From the NCBI RefSeq assembly GCF_018402035.1, contig NZ_JAGYJN010000001.1:620001-684000 (forward strand): DNA of 64,000 nucleotides. Direction: 5' to 3'. Origin of the DNA: Roseicyclus sp. GTDB lineage: Bacteria; Pseudomonadota; Alphaproteobacteria; Rhodobacterales; Rhodobacteraceae. The notes under the pieces were generated by a model. That model did no database searches and had not been told where the DNA came from. It saw nothing but the letters and a program-made list of their open reading frames with translations. Position numbers and translations under genes: made by a program. This document shows positions 45,587 to 55,894 of the stretch, piece by piece. How positions within the stretch are numbered: the first letter of the stretch is position 1; each line of letters opens with the position of its first letter.

Positions 45587-46009
45587 TTAGCCGACCAACT
45601 CAAGACCTGCGAAGAAATAGGCGATTTCTTCGGCTGCGGTTTCTGGCGCGTCCGAGCCGTGGACCGCATTCTCGCCCTTGGACAGCGCGAAATCCTTGCG
45701 AATGGTGCCCTCGGCCGCTTCGGCCGGATCGGTGGCGCCCATGACAGCGCGGTAGGCCGCGATGGCGTTCTCACCCTCGAGCACCTGCACGACGACAGGC
45801 GCGGAGGCCATGAATTCGCACAATTCGCCATAAAAGGGGCGCTCTTTATGGACAGCGTAGAAATGACCGGCCTGTGCCAGCGTCATGTGGATGCGCTTTT
45901 GCGCGATGATGCGCAGGCCCGCGGCCTCGATCTTGGCGTTGATTGCGCCGGTCAGGTTACGCTTGGTTGCATCGGGCTTGATGATCGAAAAAGTGCGCTG
46001 GATGGCCAT
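45587..46009 (-). CDS. ndk: Nucleoside diphosphate kinase
   Basis: This 140-residue enzyme transfers gamma-phosphate among nucleotides. [21 protein letters not shown] and the active-site block [16 protein letters not shown], with the phosphorylated His near residue 117, are canonical. The ATG at 46009 is chosen since the 14 upstream residues of the track ORF are unrelated. It is monocistronic. Confidence 0.98.
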   Translation of the reverse strand: MAIQRTFSIIKPDATKRNLTGAINAKIEAAGLRIIAQKRIHMTLAQAGHFYAVHKERPFYGELCEFMASAPVVVQVLEGENAIAAYRAVMGATDPAEAAEGTIRKDFALSKGENAVHGSDAPETAAEEIAYFFAGLELVG

Positions 46010-46113
46010 GTGTTCGCTCCGTGGGGTTGGGATTTGGCGCGGCATTAGCATGGGGGGGGCGGGATGAAAAGCGGGGCGTTGACAGCACCCCCTCGCCCGG
46101 TCAGACAGCGCCC

Positions 46114-47964
46114 ATGTTGCGCATTTCCGATATCTCCTACAGCGTCGCGGGCCGCCCCCTTTTGGAAGGGGCGAGCGTCACGATTCCGGCTGGCCATAAG
46201 GTGGGCATTGTTGGCCGAAACGGCACCGGCAAAACCACGCTCTTTCGCTTGATCCGGGGGGAATTGACCCTTGATGGCGGCAGTATCGACCTGCCCGCGC
46301 GCGCACGCATCGGCGGTGTAGCGCAAGAGGTGCCGGGCTCGGAGGTGTCGCTGATCGATACCGTGCTTGAGGCCGACACAGAGCGCGCATCGCTCTTGGC
46401 CGAGGCCGAGGGCGCCACAGGCACCCGCATGGCCGAAATCCAAACCCGGCTGCAAGATATCGACGCATGGTCTGCCGAGGGGCGCGCGGCCAGTATCCTC
46501 AAGGGCTTGGGCTTTACCGATGAGGAAAGCCGCATGCCCTGTTCGGCCTTTTCGGGTGGCTGGCGGATGCGGGTTGCACTGGCCGGCGTGCTCTTTGCGC
46601 AGCCTGATCTGCTGCTGTTGGACGAACCGACCAACTATCTCGATTTGGAAGGGGCGCTGTGGCTGGAAAGCTACCTGATGCGCTATCCCCATACTGTGCT
46701 GGTGATCAGCCATGACCGGGGGCTGTTGAACCGCGCAGTCGGCCATATCCTGCATCTCGAGGGGCGCAACCTGACGCTCTACACCGGCGGCTACGACATT
46801 TTCGCCCGCACCCGGGCCGAGGCACGCGCGGTGCAAACGGCGGCTGCCAAAAAGCAAGACCTCCAGCGCGCCCATCTGCAATCCTTTGTCGATCGCTTCA
46901 AGGCCAAGGCCAGCAAAGCCAAACAGGCGCAAAGCCGCGTCAAGATGCTGGAAAAGATGACACCGATCCGCATGCCCGAGGATGCGGCGCGCACGGTTTT
47001 CACCTTTCCCACGCCGGACGGGCTTTCGCCGCCCATTCTGGCGCTTGACGATGTGGCGGTGGGCTATGACGGCAAGCCGGTTTTGTCGCGGCTCTCGCTC
47101 AGGATCGACCAAGACGACCGGATCGCGCTTTTGGGCCGCAATGGTGAGGGGAAATCGACCCTTTCCAAGCTTTTGGCCGCCAAGCTTGCGCCGCTTGCGG
47201 GGCAACAGACCGCCTCCTCCAAGCTGCGGGTGGGGTATTTCGCGCAGCATCAGGTCGATGAGCTGCATCTTGACGAGACGCCGCTGCAACATATCCAGCG
47301 CGACCGCCCCGACACGCCACAGGCCAAGCTGAGGGCGGTTTTGGCAGGTTTCGGGCTGATGGCCGAACAAGCGGAAACGGTGGTGGCCAAGCTGTCGGGT
47401 GGGCAAAAGGCGCGGCTGTCGCTGTGTCTTGCTACGCTGCATGCGCCGCATCTGTTGATCTTGGACGAACCGACCAACCACCTTGATATCGAAAGCCGCG
47501 AGGCGCTGGTCGAGGCGCTGACCGCCTATTCGGGCGCGGTGATCTTGGTCAGCCACGACATGCATCTTTTGTCGCTGGTGGCCGACCGGCTTTGGTTGGT
47601 CAAAGATGGCCGCGTCACCCCCTATGAGGGCGATCTTGATAGCTATCGCTCCCTTCTTCTAAAGGGTGAAGAAAAGCCCGCAAAGCCACAGAAAGAAAAG
47701 GAAAAGGTGAAAACCTTTTCGCGCGACGAGATCAAGGAACTCCGCGCCCAGCTGCGCAAATGCGAGGCGCGGGTCGCCACCATCGAAGAGATGCGCGGCA
47801 AGCTTGCCACCAAACTCGCCGATCCCGCCCTTTACGAAGATGGGCGCATCGGTGAGCTTGAGGTTTGGCAAAAGAAATACGCCGAGCTGATGGAAGGGCT
47901 TCAGCGGGCCGAGGCGATGTGGGTGGCGGCCGCCGAAAAGCTGGAAACCGCCGAAAAGACATGA
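46114..47964 (+). CDS. ABC-F family ATPase
   Basis: This is a 616-residue soluble twin-ATPase of the ribosome-associated ABC-F group (Uup/YheS-like). The first ATPase has [23 protein letters not shown] and [14 protein letters not shown]. The second has [25 protein letters not shown] and [14 protein letters not shown] long basic linker (about residues 245-290) and a C-terminal coiled coil from residue 515 are present. It probably acts on stalled or idle ribosomes. Its stop overlaps marC as ATGA. Confidence 0.92.
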   Translation: MLRISDISYSVAGRPLLEGASVTIPAGHKVGIVGRNGTGKTTLFRLIRGELTLDGGSIDLPARARIGGVAQEVPGSEVSLIDTVLEADTERASLLAEAEGATGTRMAEIQTRLQDIDAWSAEGRAASILKGLGFTDEESRMPCSAFSGGWRMRVALAGVLFAQPDLLLLDEPTNYLDLEGALWLESYLMRYPHTVLVISHDRGLLNRAVGHILHLEGRNLTLYTGGYDIFARTRAEARAVQTAAAKKQDLQRAHLQSFVDRFKAKASKAKQAQSRVKMLEKMTPIRMPEDAARTVFTFPTPDGLSPPILALDDVAVGYDGKPVLSRLSLRIDQDDRIALLGRNGEGKSTLSKLLAAKLAPLAGQQTASSKLRVGYFAQHQVDELHLDETPLQHIQRDRPDTPQAKLRAVLAGFGLMAEQAETVVAKLSGGQKARLSLCLATLHAPHLLILDEPTNHLDIESREALVEALTAYSGAVILVSHDMHLLSLVADRLWLVKDGRVTPYEGDLDSYRSLLLKGEEKPAKPQKEKEKVKTFSRDEIKELRAQLRKCEARVATIEEMRGKLATKLADPALYEDGRIGELEVWQKKYAELMEGLQRAEAMWVAAAEKLETAEKT

Positions 47965-48578
47965 GTATTTTCGACTATATCCCTGCGTTTGTTGCGCTTT
48001 TCGTGGTGATCGACCCCATCGGGCTTGCGCCGCTGTTCGTGGCACTCACGCGCGGGCAAAGTGTGCGCCAACGCCGCTCGGTCGCTATTCGCGCCACGCT
48101 TGTGGCAGTGGGGATCTTGACGCTTTTCGGTCTGGCGGGTGAGGCGGTTTTGAATTTCTTGGGCATCTCGATGCCTGCCTTCCGCATGGCGGGTGGGATA
48201 TTGCTGTTCCTGACCGCGCTCGACATGCTGTTTGAGCGCCGTAGCCAGCGCCGCCAGGGCCAAGCCGATGGCGCGCCTGCCGATGACCCATCGGTGTTTC
48301 CGCTCGCCATTCCGCTGATCGCGGGACCGGGTGCGATTGCAACCATGATCCTTTTGACCGGCGAGGGTGGCGGCGACACGACGCATATCTTGCTTGTGCA
48401 TCTGGTGATGCTGGCCGTTCTGGCCGTGGTGTTCACGCTATTCTTGCTAGCGGCCCCGCTTGAGCGGCTTTTGGGGCCCACGGGGATCAATGTGGTCACA
48501 CGGCTTTTGGGCATGCTTTTGGCGGCACTGTCTGTGCAATTCGTGATCGATGCGATGCGCGATCTGCAGGTGATCTAG
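47961..48578 (+). CDS. MarC-family membrane protein
   Basis: This is a 205-residue six-helix protein. DYIPAFVALFVVIDPIGLAPLFVALT and FRMAGGILLFLTALDMLF, then PLAIPLIAGPGAIATMILL, are family marks (UPF0056). The biochemical function of MarC proteins is not established. It is coupled to the ABC-F gene by a 4-base overlap. Confidence 0.92.
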   Translation: MSIFDYIPAFVALFVVIDPIGLAPLFVALTRGQSVRQRRSVAIRATLVAVGILTLFGLAGEAVLNFLGISMPAFRMAGGILLFLTALDMLFERRSQRRQGQADGAPADDPSVFPLAIPLIAGPGAIATMILLTGEGGGDTTHILLVHLVMLAVLAVVFTLFLLAAPLERLLGPTGINVVTRLLGMLLAALSVQFVIDAMRDLQVI

Positions 48579-48625
48579 GCCCGCCTGCACCCTATATTGA
48601 TGCGCAAGCGACGAAAGGGCAGCGC

Positions 48626-49207
48626 GTGTCAGGCGATCAGATTGCATCCTTGATGTTTCTTGGCCTCTTGGGCGGCGCGATTGCGCTGTCTTATGTCGCG
48701 GCCAATCGTGGCAATCTAAGCCGCGTGGCGCGACAGGCGGCGCTGTGGGTGCTGATCTTCATGGGGGCCATCGCCGTAGTCGGGCTTTGGCCCTTGATCC
48801 AAGACACGTTGGTGCCGCGCCAAGCCGTGATGCAAGACGGGCGCGAGATTGTCGTGCCGATGTCGCCCGACGGGCATTACTATCTGACCTTGGAACTCAA
48901 CGGCATGCCGGTGCGCTTTGTCGTGGACACGGGCGCCAGCGAAATCGTGCTGACGGCCGAGGATGCCGCGCGGATCGGGTTTGACCCCGCGACACTGGTC
49001 TATTCAGGCCGTGCGCAAACGGCCAATGGCATGGTCGAAACGGCACCCGTGCGGATTGCGACCATCGCCCTTGGCGGTGTCGTCGATGAAGGAGTACGCG
49101 CCGTGGTCAATCGCGGGGATCTGTTCGAAAGCCTGTTGGGGATGAGTTACCTGCGCCGCTTTGCCCGGTTGGAAATCGCCGGCGGGCAATTGCGGCTGGC
49201 GCGTTAG
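48626..49207 (+). CDS. Membrane-anchored retropepsin-like aspartic protease (TIGR02281 type)
   Basis: This is a 193-residue protein with two N-terminal hydrophobic segments and a periplasmic clan AA domain. The active-site triad appears in FVVDTGASEIVLT near residue 95, and LLGMSYLRRFARLEI closes the domain. A GTG start at 48626 is used. The family is widespread in alphaproteobacteria, and the substrate is unknown. It is convergent with holC, whose stop overlaps its end by four bases. Confidence 0.9.
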   Translation: MSGDQIASLMFLGLLGGAIALSYVAANRGNLSRVARQAALWVLIFMGAIAVVGLWPLIQDTLVPRQAVMQDGREIVVPMSPDGHYYLTLELNGMPVRFVVDTGASEIVLTAEDAARIGFDPATLVYSGRAQTANGMVETAPVRIATIALGGVVDEGVRAVVNRGDLFESLLGMSYLRRFARLEIAGGQLRLAR

Positions 49208-49662
49208 CTTTCCGCCTTCATTTCCCAACGCCCGGTTTCCTCGGACCAATATTTCGCTTTGACCCCCGCCTCGGTCAACGCCTTCCACTGCGCGCGCGCG
49301 GTTTGCAAAGCGGTGGTGTCATGACCATCGAACAAGATCATCGCGCGTTTCAGACCGGCCACCTCCTCGGGCGCGATGGGCGCACCCTCGACGGTGACGA
49401 GGCAGTCGGGCTGGTTGGCGGCAATCTGCGACAGGGTCAACAGAATGGGTTGATCGGCGTCATGCGCCCCGCCATCGCGGCCATGGGCCAAGAAGCTTTC
49501 ATCAGGCCCGGCCCAAAGCGCGCGATCAAGCTGGTCGAGCAACGCATCACTTTGGGCGCGCAACGCCACGCGCCAACCCGCGGCGCGTGATTTCTCAAGC
49601 AACAGGCGCAGCGTCACCTCAAGCGGCGTTTGGGTCAGATGGTAGAAAAACACCTCGGCCAA
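49204..49662 (-). CDS. holC: DNA polymerase III chi subunit
   Basis: This is a 152-residue clamp-loader accessory protein that contacts SSB. EVFFYHLTQTPLEVTLRLLLEKSRAAGWRVALR at the N-terminus and LWAGPDESFLAHG in the middle are diagnostic. It follows pepA on the same strand after 10 bases. Linkage of pepA and holC is common in proteobacteria. Confidence 0.95.
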   Translation of the reverse strand: MAEVFFYHLTQTPLEVTLRLLLEKSRAAGWRVALRAQSDALLDQLDRALWAGPDESFLAHGRDGGAHDADQPILLTLSQIAANQPDCLVTVEGAPIAPEEVAGLKRAMILFDGHDTTALQTARAQWKALTEAGVKAKYWSEETGRWEMKAES

Positions 49663-49672
49663 ATGGCTGTCC

Positions 49673-51136
49673 TCACCCCTCGAAATGGTCGCGGATCAAA
49701 CGATCCAAGGCCATGACACCCCACCCCGTCGCACCCTTGGGCGCAAGCATCGTATCGGATTTCACGCTGGCTACACCCGCGATATCAAGGTGAATCCAAG
49801 GCATCTCGGGCTTGACGAAGCGCTGAAGGAATTGCGCCGCCGTGATCGCCCCGCCATCGCGCCCGCCGACATTCTTCATATCAGCAATGCGGCTTTTGAG
49901 CTTTTCGTCATAGGCCGCACCCAAGGGCATGCGCCATGCCCCCTCGCCCTCGGCCTGTGCGGCCTTGAGAAAGGCGTTGCACAGCGTGTCATTGTTCGAA
50001 AATACGCCTGCGTTCTCATGCCCCAGCGCGATGATGATCGCCCCCGTCAATGTGGCCAGATCGATCATGCCCGTGGGGCTAAAGCGGTCTTGAGCATACC
50101 ACATCACATCAGCCAAGACCAAACGCCCCTCGGCATCGGTATTGATCACCTCGATCGTGTCACCCTTCATCGATGTCACCACATCGCCCGGCCGCTGCGC
50201 CGTGCCAGAGGGCATATTTTCGACCAGACCGATCAGGCCGACCACATGGGCGGGCGCGCGGCGACGGGCCAGCGCATGCATGACACCCGCCACGACACCG
50301 GCACCGCCCATATCCATGGTCATATCTTCCATGCCGCCCGGTGGCTTGAGGCTGATCCCGCCTGTGTCGAAAACCACGCCCTTACCAATCAGTGCCAGCG
50401 GCGCACCTTCTGCGCCTTTCCATTGCAGAACCGCGATCTTGGAAGGGCTTTCCGACCCCTGCCCCACACCCAAAAGCGCGCCCATGCCCATCTTGGTCAG
50501 ATCCGCCTCTTCAAGGATCTCGACCTCAAGCCCAAGTGCGCGCATCCCCTCCAGCCGGGCGGCGAAATCGCGGGTGGTCAAGACATTGGCGGGTTCGTTG
50601 ATTAGGTCACGGGTAAAAAACACCCCCTCGGCCACGGCAAATAGCGGTGCGGCGGCTGCGCGGGCTTCATCAGGTTTGGCCACCATGATGGTCGCATCTT
50701 GCGGCGGCTCTTTCTCGCCGGTCTTGTGGACGGTGAAATCATAGCCGCGCAGCGCAAGCCCAAGGGCCAGATCGGCGATGCGTGCCGTGCCACCCGCAAC
50801 CACCAAGAGCGCCTCGGCCCCTTTGAACTTGGCCAAGGCTGCGCCTGCACGGCGCGCCTCCGCCACGCTGGGGCGGCGGGCGAGCTTGATCACCATCAGC
50901 CCGGTTGCCGCCAGACCAGCGGGCCAGTTCAGCGTCACATCTTCGCCGGGCTTAACCTTTTCCCACGCCGGACCTGCGACCAAACGGGCCAGCGCACCAC
51001 GCGTCAGCCGGTCCAGCCGCCGCCCAGCAGGGTCGAGCTTGCCATCGGGGCTGACCAAAAGACCAAGCTTGCCTTGGGCATGCGACAGCGCTGCAAGATC
51101 GGTGTCGGCGAAAGAGATGGCAATCGGCGATGTCAT
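49673..51136 (-). CDS. pepA: Leucyl aminopeptidase (cytosol aminopeptidase, M17)
   Basis: This is a 487-residue two-metal aminopeptidase. GKGVVFDTGGISLKP and the signature NTDAEGRLVLADV hold the metal ligands. The N-terminal non-catalytic domain precedes residue 170. The ATG at 51136 (MTSPIAISFADTD) is chosen over the track start. It is divergent from lptF and followed by holC. Confidence 0.96.
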   Translation of the reverse strand: MTSPIAISFADTDLAALSHAQGKLGLLVSPDGKLDPAGRRLDRLTRGALARLVAGPAWEKVKPGEDVTLNWPAGLAATGLMVIKLARRPSVAEARRAGAALAKFKGAEALLVVAGGTARIADLALGLALRGYDFTVHKTGEKEPPQDATIMVAKPDEARAAAAPLFAVAEGVFFTRDLINEPANVLTTRDFAARLEGMRALGLEVEILEEADLTKMGMGALLGVGQGSESPSKIAVLQWKGAEGAPLALIGKGVVFDTGGISLKPPGGMEDMTMDMGGAGVVAGVMHALARRRAPAHVVGLIGLVENMPSGTAQRPGDVVTSMKGDTIEVINTDAEGRLVLADVMWYAQDRFSPTGMIDLATLTGAIIIALGHENAGVFSNNDTLCNAFLKAAQAEGEGAWRMPLGAAYDEKLKSRIADMKNVGGRDGGAITAAQFLQRFVKPEMPWIHLDIAGVASVKSDTMLAPKGATGWGVMALDRLIRDHFEG

Positions 51137-51302
51137 GGCATGGTTCCTTTTGGGCAAGATCGGCGCGTCCCGGGGCCGGTTCACGCATCAACCTAGGGCG
51201 GGCTTTCGCCAATGGCCAGATCACCCTCGCGCGGGACGGCGGTTTAGCCTAAAAGAGGGCAAAGCCCGTCATTGGCGCGGCATTGAGGTGGAGGGGCGCT
51301 CT

Positions 51303-52433
51303 TTGGGGCGATATGATCGCTATATTCTGTCCCAGCTTGTCGTGCTGTTTGGCTTTTTCAGCCTCGTCTTGATCTCGGTCTATTGGATCAACGAGGCCGT
51401 AGACCTGTTCGATTCGCTGATTGCCGATGGCCAGAATTTGCGCGTCTTTCTGGAATTCACCGCGCTGACCTTGCCGCAGATCATGATGATGGTGCTGCCG
51501 GTCGCGGGGTTTGTGGCCACGCTTTACATCTTCAACCGGTTGATCGGCGAAAGCGAATTGGTGGTGCTACAGACCGCGGGGCTATCGGCGGTGCGGCTGT
51601 TGCGCCCGGTCTTGCTTTTTGGGCTGCTGCTTGGGCTTTTGATCGCAGTCTTGGGCAATGTCCTTGCACCTGCCGCGCGGGGGCAGTTCAACGACCGCAG
51701 CGCCGATGTGCAGGCCGATCTGACGGGGCGTTTCTTGCGCGAGGGGCAGTTTATCCACCCTGCCCCCGGCCTCAGCGTCTATGCACGCGAAATCACCGAT
51801 CAGGGCGAGTTTCGCGATATGTTCCTACAAGATCGGATCGATCCGGCGGCAGAGACGACCTACACCGCGCCGCGCGCGCTGTTGCTCGAGGCGGACACCG
51901 GCCCACAGCTGGTGATGTTCGATGGTATGGCGCAGACCTATGACTTTGCCACCGGGCGGCTGACCACGGTGCTTTTTGATGATTTCACCTATGATCTGGG
52001 CGCGCTTGTCGCAGAGCAAGCAAGCGCCGGAACAGAATTGCGCGCGCTATCCACATGGGTCTTGATCGGCGCGGATGCTGAGCTTGCCGCCGCCTTGGGC
52101 CTGTCGCTGGCGCAGATGCGCTTTGTCGGCCATGACCGGATCGCGCGGGCGCTTTTCGTGATCTTCCCGCCCCTGATCGCGGCGGCCTGTTTGATGCTGG
52201 GTGGCTTTTCGCGCTTTGGGGTCTGGCCGCAGATCATGCTGGCCGTGATCTTGGTCATCCCCTTGCAAATGGTGTGGAACGCCGCCGAGGCGAATGCGAT
52301 CCGCAATGTCGATTTGCAGCTTTTGGCCTATGCACAGCCGATTTTGGCGGCAGCCTTGGCCGGGGTCTTGACGCTTTTGGCGATGGCGCGCAAACGCAGA
52401 CGCCGCGCGCCGATCGGGGCGGGTGCGGCATGA
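51303..52433 (+). CDS. lptF: LPS export permease LptF
   Basis: This is a 376-residue inner-membrane subunit of the LptB2FG exporter that extracts LPS for transport. LGRYDRYILSQLVVLFGFFSLVLISVYW forms the first helix. A periplasmic jellyroll and three C-terminal helices follow. No ATG fits. The TTG at 51303, preceded by GGAGGGG at good spacing, gives the usual GRYDRY start. The track ORF runs far upstream in antisense of pepA and is not used there. The stop overlaps lptG as ATGA. Confidence 0.93.
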   Translation: MGRYDRYILSQLVVLFGFFSLVLISVYWINEAVDLFDSLIADGQNLRVFLEFTALTLPQIMMMVLPVAGFVATLYIFNRLIGESELVVLQTAGLSAVRLLRPVLLFGLLLGLLIAVLGNVLAPAARGQFNDRSADVQADLTGRFLREGQFIHPAPGLSVYAREITDQGEFRDMFLQDRIDPAAETTYTAPRALLLEADTGPQLVMFDGMAQTYDFATGRLTTVLFDDFTYDLGALVAEQASAGTELRALSTWVLIGADAELAAALGLSLAQMRFVGHDRIARALFVIFPPLIAAACLMLGGFSRFGVWPQIMLAVILVIPLQMVWNAAEANAIRNVDLQLLAYAQPILAAALAGVLTLLAMARKRRRRAPIGAGAA

Positions 52434-53524
52434 TCTTGCATCTTTACATCGCGCGGCGATTCTTGCGCGCCTTGGGCATCGTGACGGCGGTTTTCATCGC
52501 TATTCTCTTGCCCATCGATCTGGCCGAACAATTGCGCCGGATTGGGCCAGAACTTGGCTTTGGGCCGGTCTTTGAACTGGCCATGCTGAACCTGCCCCGA
52601 ACGCTCTATCAGTTGGTGCCGCTATTCGTGCTTCTGGCGACATTGCTGCTTTTTTTGGGGCTGGCGCGTAGTTCGGAATTGGTGGTGATCCGCGCCTCGG
52701 GCCGCTCGGCGCTGCGCGCGGTCGCCTCGCCGATGATCGTGGCGGCGGGCTTTGGCGCCATGGCCGTGGCGGTGCTGAACCCCATCGTGGCCACCACCTC
52801 GCAGCAATATGACATGAAAACCGCCCAGTATCGCGGTGCCGAGGAACGCACGGTTTCGATCACTGCCGAAGGGCTATGGCTACGCCAAGGCAGCGCGACC
52901 GAGCAGACCGTCATCCGCGCAGGCGCCACCAATGCCGATGGCACACATCTTTTCGATGTCAGCTTTTTCCAATTCGCCCCCGATGGCACGATCACGGGCC
53001 GCATCAACGCCGCCGAGGCGCGGCTGATGGACGGGGAATGGGCCTTGCGCGATGCGCGCCAATGGACCTTGGCAGGCACACCCAACCCAGAGGCGAGCGT
53101 GACGGTCACAGCGGAATATGCGCTGCCCTCCACGCTGACGCGCGACCAGATCCGCGATAGCTTTGGCAAGCCCGAAACCGTGCCGATCTATCAGCTTCCC
53201 GGCTTTATCGGGCAACTTAACCAAGCGGGATTCGCCGCATTGCAACATCGTGTCTGGTTGCAGATGGAGCTTTCCAGCCCGCTGATGCTGGCCGCGATGG
53301 TGCTGATCGCGGCGGGGTTGAGCATGCGCCATACCCGGTCGGGCAAAACCGGCATCTTGGTCTTGGCCGCGATCTTGCTTGGCTTTAGCCTGTTTTTCCT
53401 GCGCTCTTTTGCAGAGGTCTTGGGCGAGAACGGGCAATTGCCCGTCGCCATCGTGGCATGGACACCGCCGCTGGCCGCGATTTTGCTGGCCGTGGGGCTG
53501 ATTTTGCATACCGAGGATGGCTAG
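52430..53524 (+). CDS. lptG: LPS export permease LptG
   Basis: This is a 364-residue partner of LptF. The N-terminal helix is MILHLYIARRFLRALGIVTAVFIAILLPIDL, and LARSSELVVIRASGRSALRA lies between helices, as in YjgP/YjgQ proteins. The C-terminal helices end near residue 360. In many alphaproteobacteria lptD follows, but here only 111 bases separate lptG from surA. Confidence 0.94.
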   Translation: MILHLYIARRFLRALGIVTAVFIAILLPIDLAEQLRRIGPELGFGPVFELAMLNLPRTLYQLVPLFVLLATLLLFLGLARSSELVVIRASGRSALRAVASPMIVAAGFGAMAVAVLNPIVATTSQQYDMKTAQYRGAEERTVSITAEGLWLRQGSATEQTVIRAGATNADGTHLFDVSFFQFAPDGTITGRINAAEARLMDGEWALRDARQWTLAGTPNPEASVTVTAEYALPSTLTRDQIRDSFGKPETVPIYQLPGFIGQLNQAGFAALQHRVWLQMELSSPLMLAAMVLIAAGLSMRHTRSGKTGILVLAAILLGFSLFFLRSFAEVLGENGQLPVAIVAWTPPLAAILLAVGLILHTEDG

Positions 53525-53635
53525 GCCGATGCACAGCCATCCACACATGCGGTTGCCTTCGCGCAAGAGGCAGTCCAAAAGAAGGGGCAAAGCCGCGATG
53601 AACGCATTCCACGAGCATAACGGAACAAAGACGCG

Positions 53636-54868
53636 ATGAACAAACGCCCGACATTCACGGTCCGCCGCGTTTTGCGCGCCCTGGCTTTGACTTTGCCCTT
53701 GGGCCTTGCGCTGGGTCAGCCCGCGCAAGCGCAATCACCCTTTTCAGCCGCAGCGCATGTCAATGACGCCATCGTCACCTATTACGAGATCGACCAGCGC
53801 GCGTTGTTCTTGGAGGTGATCCGCACCCCCGGCGATTTGCGCGCCGTGGCGCTCGAGTCCTTGGTCAATGAGCGCCTCCAAATGGCCGAGGCGCGCCGCC
53901 TCGAGGTTGTGGCCAGCGAGCAAGAGATTGCCACAGGCATCGCCGAGTTCGCCGCCCGCGCCGAGTTGAGCGCCGAGGACTTCATTGCTGCCATCGGCCA
54001 AGAAGGTGTCGCGCCCGAAACCTTCCGCGATTTCATGGCCAACAATATTTCATGGCGCAATGTGGTGCAGACGCGGTTTGGCGCCCGCGCCCGCGCCGCA
54101 ACAAGCGATGCAGCCGTGGCCCGCGCGCTTGCCCATGATCCCCAGCTTGGCAGCGGCCAGATCTTGCTGGCCGAGGTGATCGTGCCGGTCACGCCCGAGA
54201 ACCGCGAAACCCTGCGCGATGATCTGGCACAGTTGGCCGTTGATCTGAATTTCGAGATCGATCTGTTCACCGAGGCTGCACGCCGCTTTTCGGCCGCCCC
54301 CACGCGTGAACAGGGCGGTCTGACCGGATGGCGCGCGCTTGATAGCATCCCTGCACAGCTGCGCGAGGATATGGTGTTGCTGTCGGTGGGCGAGACTTAT
54401 GGCCCAGTGGTCTTGGGCCCGGCAATCGGGATTTTCCAACTCCGTGGCCTGTCGCAAGGCAGCTTTCGCGCACCTGCCACCGCTTCGGTCGATTATGCGA
54501 CGCTCAGCTTGCCCGCGCTTGGGTCCGAGGCGGGCCAAGCCGCACTCGCCGCGCTGCGCGCCGAGATCGATCAATGCAATGATCTCTACGCGCTACGCCC
54601 CGGTGCTTTTGTGCGCCAGGATCAACCGCTTTCGGCCATTCCCAATGATATCGCCATGGTGCTGTCGACCCTCGATACGGGCGAGATCGGCGTCACGACC
54701 GCCCCTGACGGCATGGTAACAGCGGTGATCTTGTGCGCGCGCACCATCACCCCGCCCGAGGGCGGGATCGAGGCGGTGCGCCAACGGCTATTCGCCGCCC
54801 AGCTTGAAGCCAATGCCGCCGCATTGCTGGAAGAGCTGCGCGCCGACGCCATCATTACCTTCGACTAA
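53636..54868 (+). CDS. surA: SurA-type periplasmic peptidyl-prolyl isomerase/chaperone
   Basis: This is a 410-residue protein with a signal peptide (about residues 1-32, ending AQPAQAQ-like) and the SurA N-terminal domain (HVNDAIVTYYEIDQRALFLEV, ESLVNERLQMAEARRLEV). A parvulin-type domain lies about residues 170-280. It helps outer-membrane proteins such as LptD fold. The context after lptG and before pdxA fits the conserved order. The isomerase domain looks less conserved than the chaperone part. Confidence 0.88.
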   Translation: MNKRPTFTVRRVLRALALTLPLGLALGQPAQAQSPFSAAAHVNDAIVTYYEIDQRALFLEVIRTPGDLRAVALESLVNERLQMAEARRLEVVASEQEIATGIAEFAARAELSAEDFIAAIGQEGVAPETFRDFMANNISWRNVVQTRFGARARAATSDAAVARALAHDPQLGSGQILLAEVIVPVTPENRETLRDDLAQLAVDLNFEIDLFTEAARRFSAAPTREQGGLTGWRALDSIPAQLREDMVLLSVGETYGPVVLGPAIGIFQLRGLSQGSFRAPATASVDYATLSLPALGSEAGQAALAALRAEIDQCNDLYALRPGAFVRQDQPLSAIPNDIAMVLSTLDTGEIGVTTAPDGMVTAVILCARTITPPEGGIEAVRQRLFAAQLEANAAALLEELRADAIITFD

Positions 54869-54869
54869 G

Positions 54870-55850
54870 ATGACGCGCCCCGCCCCGATCGCTGTCAGCA
54901 TCGGTGAGCCCGCCGGGATCGGCCCCGAGATCGCGGTCAAGGCTTGGCAACGCTTGGGCGCGCGCCTGCCGTTTTTTGTGATCGGTGATCTGACGCATCT
55001 GGCGGGTTTTGGTGCCCATCCCGTACCTATCGCGCGGCCCCAAGATGCCGCCCATGCCGCCCTCAGCGGCCTGCCGGTACTCTCCCACCCTTTTGCCGCG
55101 CCCGCCGTCGCGGGCCAACCCGCCCCCGAAAACGCCGCTGGCGTGATTGCGGCCATCGCGCGCGGTGTCGATCTGGTGATGCGTGGCGAGGCATCGGCGC
55201 TCACCACGCTGCCGATCCACAAAAAAGCGCTCAAAGATGGGGCCGGTTTCCGCTTTCCGGGTCATACCGAGTATCTGGCCCATCTGGCCGGTGTCGAGAC
55301 CGTGGTGATGATGTTGGCCTGCCCCGCGCTGCGCGTCGTGCCCGCCACGATCCATATTCCGCTTTCCGAGGTGCCAGCGGCGCTGAATGCTGGGCTTTTG
55401 ACCGATACGATCCGCATCACCGATGCAGCACTTCGCCGCGATTTCGGCATTGCGCGCCCCCGCATCGCCATCGCCGGGCTAAACCCGCATGCGGGTGAAG
55501 GTGGCACGATGGGCCGCGAAGAGGACGATTTGATCACCCCCGTCATTGCCGCGCTGCGCGCCGAGGGGCTGACCCTGTCAGGTCCACATTCGGCCGACAC
55601 CATGTTTCACGCAGGCGCGCGTGCGCAGTATGACGCGGCCATCGCCATGTATCACGATCAAGCGCTGATCCCGATCAAGACCATCGATTTCGCGGGTGGG
55701 GTGAATGTGACGCTCGGGCTGCCCTTTATCCGCACATCACCCGATCACGGCACGGCCTTCGATATCGCGGGAACGGGTCGGGCCGATCCAACCAGCTTTA
55801 TCGCGGCACTCGAAATGGCCGCACTCATGGCGCAGGCACGCGGCAACTAA
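54870..55850 (+). CDS. pdxA: 4-hydroxythreonine-4-phosphate dehydrogenase
   Basis: This is a 326-residue enzyme of pyridoxal phosphate synthesis. SIGEPAGIGPEIAVKAW opens the protein. Metal His residues are visible in FPGHTEYLAHL and MYHDQALIPIKT, and RTSPDHGTAFDIAGTG is the C-terminal signature. It starts two bases after the surA stop. The often following rsmA gene is not present here. Confidence 0.96.
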   Translation: MTRPAPIAVSIGEPAGIGPEIAVKAWQRLGARLPFFVIGDLTHLAGFGAHPVPIARPQDAAHAALSGLPVLSHPFAAPAVAGQPAPENAAGVIAAIARGVDLVMRGEASALTTLPIHKKALKDGAGFRFPGHTEYLAHLAGVETVVMMLACPALRVVPATIHIPLSEVPAALNAGLLTDTIRITDAALRRDFGIARPRIAIAGLNPHAGEGGTMGREEDDLITPVIAALRAEGLTLSGPHSADTMFHAGARAQYDAAIAMYHDQALIPIKTIDFAGGVNVTLGLPFIRTSPDHGTAFDIAGTGRADPTSFIAALEMAALMAQARGN

Positions 55851-55894
55851 TGGCGTTGCAGTCTGCCAAGCGGGCGACGCAGCTACCCCTTGGC

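Noticed and set aside
46045-47565. 506-residue minus-strand ORF
   Set aside because: It is antisense to the ABC-F gene, which has two full sets of ATPase motifs.
49685-50605. 306-residue plus-strand ORF over pepA
   Set aside because: It is a shadow of a well-supported M17 aminopeptidase gene.
50778-51302. Long upstream extension of the lptF ORF
   Set aside because: It overlaps pepA in antisense and shows no LptF similarity. The TTG at 51303 with a good ribosome site fits the family start.
53529-53639. 36-residue ORF between lptG and surA
   Set aside because: It is very basic, lacks similarity to LptD or any family and has no good ribosome site. It overlaps the surA start but is too weak to call.
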